A stretch of DNA of 22,115 nt from an uncultured Subdoligranulum sp. Lineage in GTDB: Bacteria > Bacillota_A > Clostridia > Oscillospirales > Ruminococcaceae. This document shows, one piece after another, positions 20,750 to 22,115 of the stretch. The translations under genes and the position numbers were made by a program. The stretch's first letter is position 1. Each line of letters starts with the position of its first letter. The notes beneath the pieces are model-generated. The model was not told where the DNA came from. It worked only from the letters and a program-made list of their open reading frames with translations, and ran no database searches. The stretch is from positions 1-22,115 of the forward strand of contig NZ_CALADU010000164.1 in NCBI RefSeq assembly GCF_937890665.1, read 5' to 3'.

Positions 20750-20795
20750 ATTTGGAATTTCTTCGGTTCCTTCTTTGCAAAGAAGGAACAAGAGA

Positions 20796-21896
20796 TCAGC
20801 TCTTGGCTTTCTCTTCGTCCAGACGGTCCAGCAGATCCCAGACGCCCAGCATATACTGGGTGCCGAGGGCACGGTCATACTTGCCGTAGCCGGGACGGCA
20901 GTTGCCGGGACCTTCCTCCCACAGCTGACGGCCGTGGTCGGGACGGATCACCAGATCGTGGCCGCCGTCATGCAGGGCGCGCAGGATCTCGATGATGCCG
21001 GTCTCGCCACAGCAATCACGATGGGCGGCCTCGCTGAAGTCGCCGTTGGGGAAGTGATGGATGTTGCGAACGTGGGCAAAGGGGATGCGGTCGCTGTGCT
21101 TGCGGGCGATGGCGGCCACGTTGTTGTTGGGGTTGCCGTTCAGGCTGCCGGAGCAGAGCGTCAGGCAGTTGTACGGATCGTCCACCATGGTCAGGAACCG
21201 GTCGATGGCCTCGGCGTTGATCAGCAGACGGGGCAGACCGAAGATGTCCCACGGCGGATCGTCCTGATGGATCGCCATTTTGACATCGCACTCCCGGCAG
21301 GTGGGCATGATCGCTTCCAGGAAATACTTCAGGTTATCCCACAGCTTCTCCTTGGTGACGGGGGCATAGGCCTTGAACAGCTCGTCCAGCTTGGCCATAC
21401 GCTCCGGCTCCCAGCCCGGGAAGGTCATGTGATACTTCTCGGTGAAGCTCATGATGTAATCGGCCATCGCCTTGTAGTCGTCCTGAATCATGTCCTTCTG
21501 GTAGAACAGCGCCGTGGAACCGTCGCCCACCGGGTGGAACAGGTCGGTGCGGGTCCAGTCAAAGATGGGCATGAAGTTGTAGCAGATGACCTTCACGCCG
21601 TATTTGGACAGGTTGCGGATGCACTGTTTGTAGTTTTCGATGTACTGGTCGCGGGTGGGCAGGCCGATCTTGATGTCGTCATGGACGTTGACGCTCTCGA
21701 CCACTTCGGCGGAAAAGCCCTTGGAATGGATCAGGTCCACGACCTTCTTGATCTCGTCCTCCTGCCAGACTTCGCCGGGCATTTTGTCGTGCAGCGCCCA
21801 GACGATGCTCTCGACGCCGGGGATCTGCCGGATGTCGTCCAGCGTGATGGGGTCGTTGCCTTCGCCGTACCAGCGCCAGCCCATTTTCATTTTCAT
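20796..21896 (-). CDS. uxuA: Mannonate dehydratase
   Basis: The 366-residue protein converts D-mannonate to 2-keto-3-deoxygluconate in glucuronate breakdown, in the cytoplasm, with a divalent metal. Recognisable family stretches are MGWRWYGEGNDPITLDDIRQ, VWALHDKMPGEVW, VICYNFMPIFDWTRT, MAIHQDDPPWDIFGLPRL, LCSGSLNGNPNN, FAHVRNIHHF and VIRPDHGRQLW. Length is slightly below the E. coli enzyme, as is usual for Firmicutes. The start is the ATG at 21896 with AAGGAGG nine bases before it; a longer frame to 22103 runs through repeat-like sequence and is rejected. Other uronate genes are not in the window. Confidence 0.95.
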   Translation of the reverse strand: MKMKMGWRWYGEGNDPITLDDIRQIPGVESIVWALHDKMPGEVWQEDEIKKVVDLIHSKGFSAEVVESVNVHDDIKIGLPTRDQYIENYKQCIRNLSKYGVKVICYNFMPIFDWTRTDLFHPVGDGSTALFYQKDMIQDDYKAMADYIMSFTEKYHMTFPGWEPERMAKLDELFKAYAPVTKEKLWDNLKYFLEAIMPTCRECDVKMAIHQDDPPWDIFGLPRLLINAEAIDRFLTMVDDPYNCLTLCSGSLNGNPNNNVAAIARKHSDRIPFAHVRNIHHFPNGDFSEAAHRDCCGETGIIEILRALHDGGHDLVIRPDHGRQLWEEGPGNCRPGYGKYDRALGTQYMLGVWDLLDRLDEEKAKS

Positions 21897-22115
21897 AAGG
21901 GGTGTCCTCCTTGTTGGTTTGTGGTGTTGGGGTTTTGTGTTGTGGGTGAAAAAAACGAAACGCAGACCGGCAACGGGCGGTGTGGCCGAGCCCGTCCGGG
22001 CGGCCTGCAGGCCGCCCCTACAGCCGACGGAAAGGGGCGATTTTCCCGGCAGGGGTGGTGCAAGAGGGAAAGTAAGACCCCTCAGTCTGCGCCTGCGGCG
22101 CATCCAGCTCCCCTG
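21897..22115. other. Upstream region of uxuA with palindrome and edge repeat
   Basis: No gene is visible. GGGCGGCCTGCAGGCCGCCC (21998-22017) is a perfect 20-base palindrome. The last 40 bases (CCCCTCAGTCTGCG, a TGCGCC/GGCGCA hairpin at 22088-22102, and CAGCTCCCCTG) resemble a dispersed intergenic repeat that I associate with gut Clostridia, continuing past the window edge. No convincing uxuA promoter was found. Confidence 0.5.

Larger units (their letters stand above)
20508..20789. repeat. Composite palindromic element interrupted by an insert
   Basis: The left half-palindrome TTCTTTTCTTGC (20508-20519) is separated by about 166 bases from GAAAAGAACCAAAAGAACTC (from 20686), which is the exact continuation seen at 19377-19396. 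The terminator (20711-20749), TTTCTTCGG and a perfect 24-base right palindrome (20766-20789) follow as in complete copies. It lies between convergent genes. Confidence 0.85.

Noticed and set aside
21897..22103. N-terminal extension of uxuA
   Set aside because: Arg/Pro-rich translation through a palindrome and repeat; the real start has a strong AAGGAGG at the family-conserved N-terminus.

Overview
The window looks like a chromosomal segment of a high-GC, low-motility-type Firmicute, most likely an Oscillospiraceae/Ruminococcaceae gut anaerobe close to Faecalibacterium, Gemmiger or Subdoligranulum. This is inferred from the GC-rich coding style, strong AGGAGG ribosome sites, the rpmH-rnpA-yidD-yidC-jag origin-side cluster, a Na+-pumping decarboxylase, an AmtB-PII fusion and mannonate dehydratase. 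No rRNA, tRNA, CRISPR array or transposase gene was found.

Layout. 1-3520: origin-proximal housekeeping cluster on the + strand (end of rpmH, rnpA, yidD, a 566-base gap holding unexplained hairpins, yidC, jag with an RGG-rich tail). The usual next genes mnmE and mnmG are absent; a cluster of DnaA-box-like sites (3699-3952) lies there instead. 4091-5035: membrane-anchored alpha/beta hydrolase. 5239-5313: possible 24-residue peptide. 5409-7025 (- strand): oadG and oadB, two membrane subunits of a biotin-dependent Na+-translocating decarboxylase, without the alpha or biotin-carrier genes. 7432-9265: promoter, candidate attenuator leader and ammonium transporter fused to a PII domain. 9551-10485: small HTH regulator divergent from a four-helix membrane protein, with a double inverted-repeat operator over the promoter. 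10692-11640 (- strand): HxlR regulator and lipoprotein. 11824-16997: M18 aminopeptidase, GluQ-RS, CopA copper ATPase with an in-frame internal CopZ start, and acylphosphatase, partly linked by 4-base ATGA overlaps. 17234-19355: rsmI, YfcE-like phosphoesterase and birA. 19573-20495: two small exported proteins sharing one cysteine pattern. 20796-21896 (- strand): uxuA. The window ends in repeat-like sequence.

The most striking non-coding feature is a family of intergenic palindromes (arm GTTCCTTCTTTG followed by its complement) found at about ten places, nearly always just after gene ends. In complete copies (after jag, the hydrolase, birA and before uxuA) two inverted palindromes flank a strong bidirectional terminator hairpin, making units of about 115-120 bases. 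One copy appears to have been split by a 166-base insert with 12-base inverted ends. Tandem, solitary and truncated copies also occur.

Functional links: birA would biotinylate the carrier of the decarboxylase whose membrane subunits are here. The AmtB-PII fusion combines ammonium transport with its own sensor or plug. copA and copZ form a transport-plus-chaperone unit written in a single reading frame.
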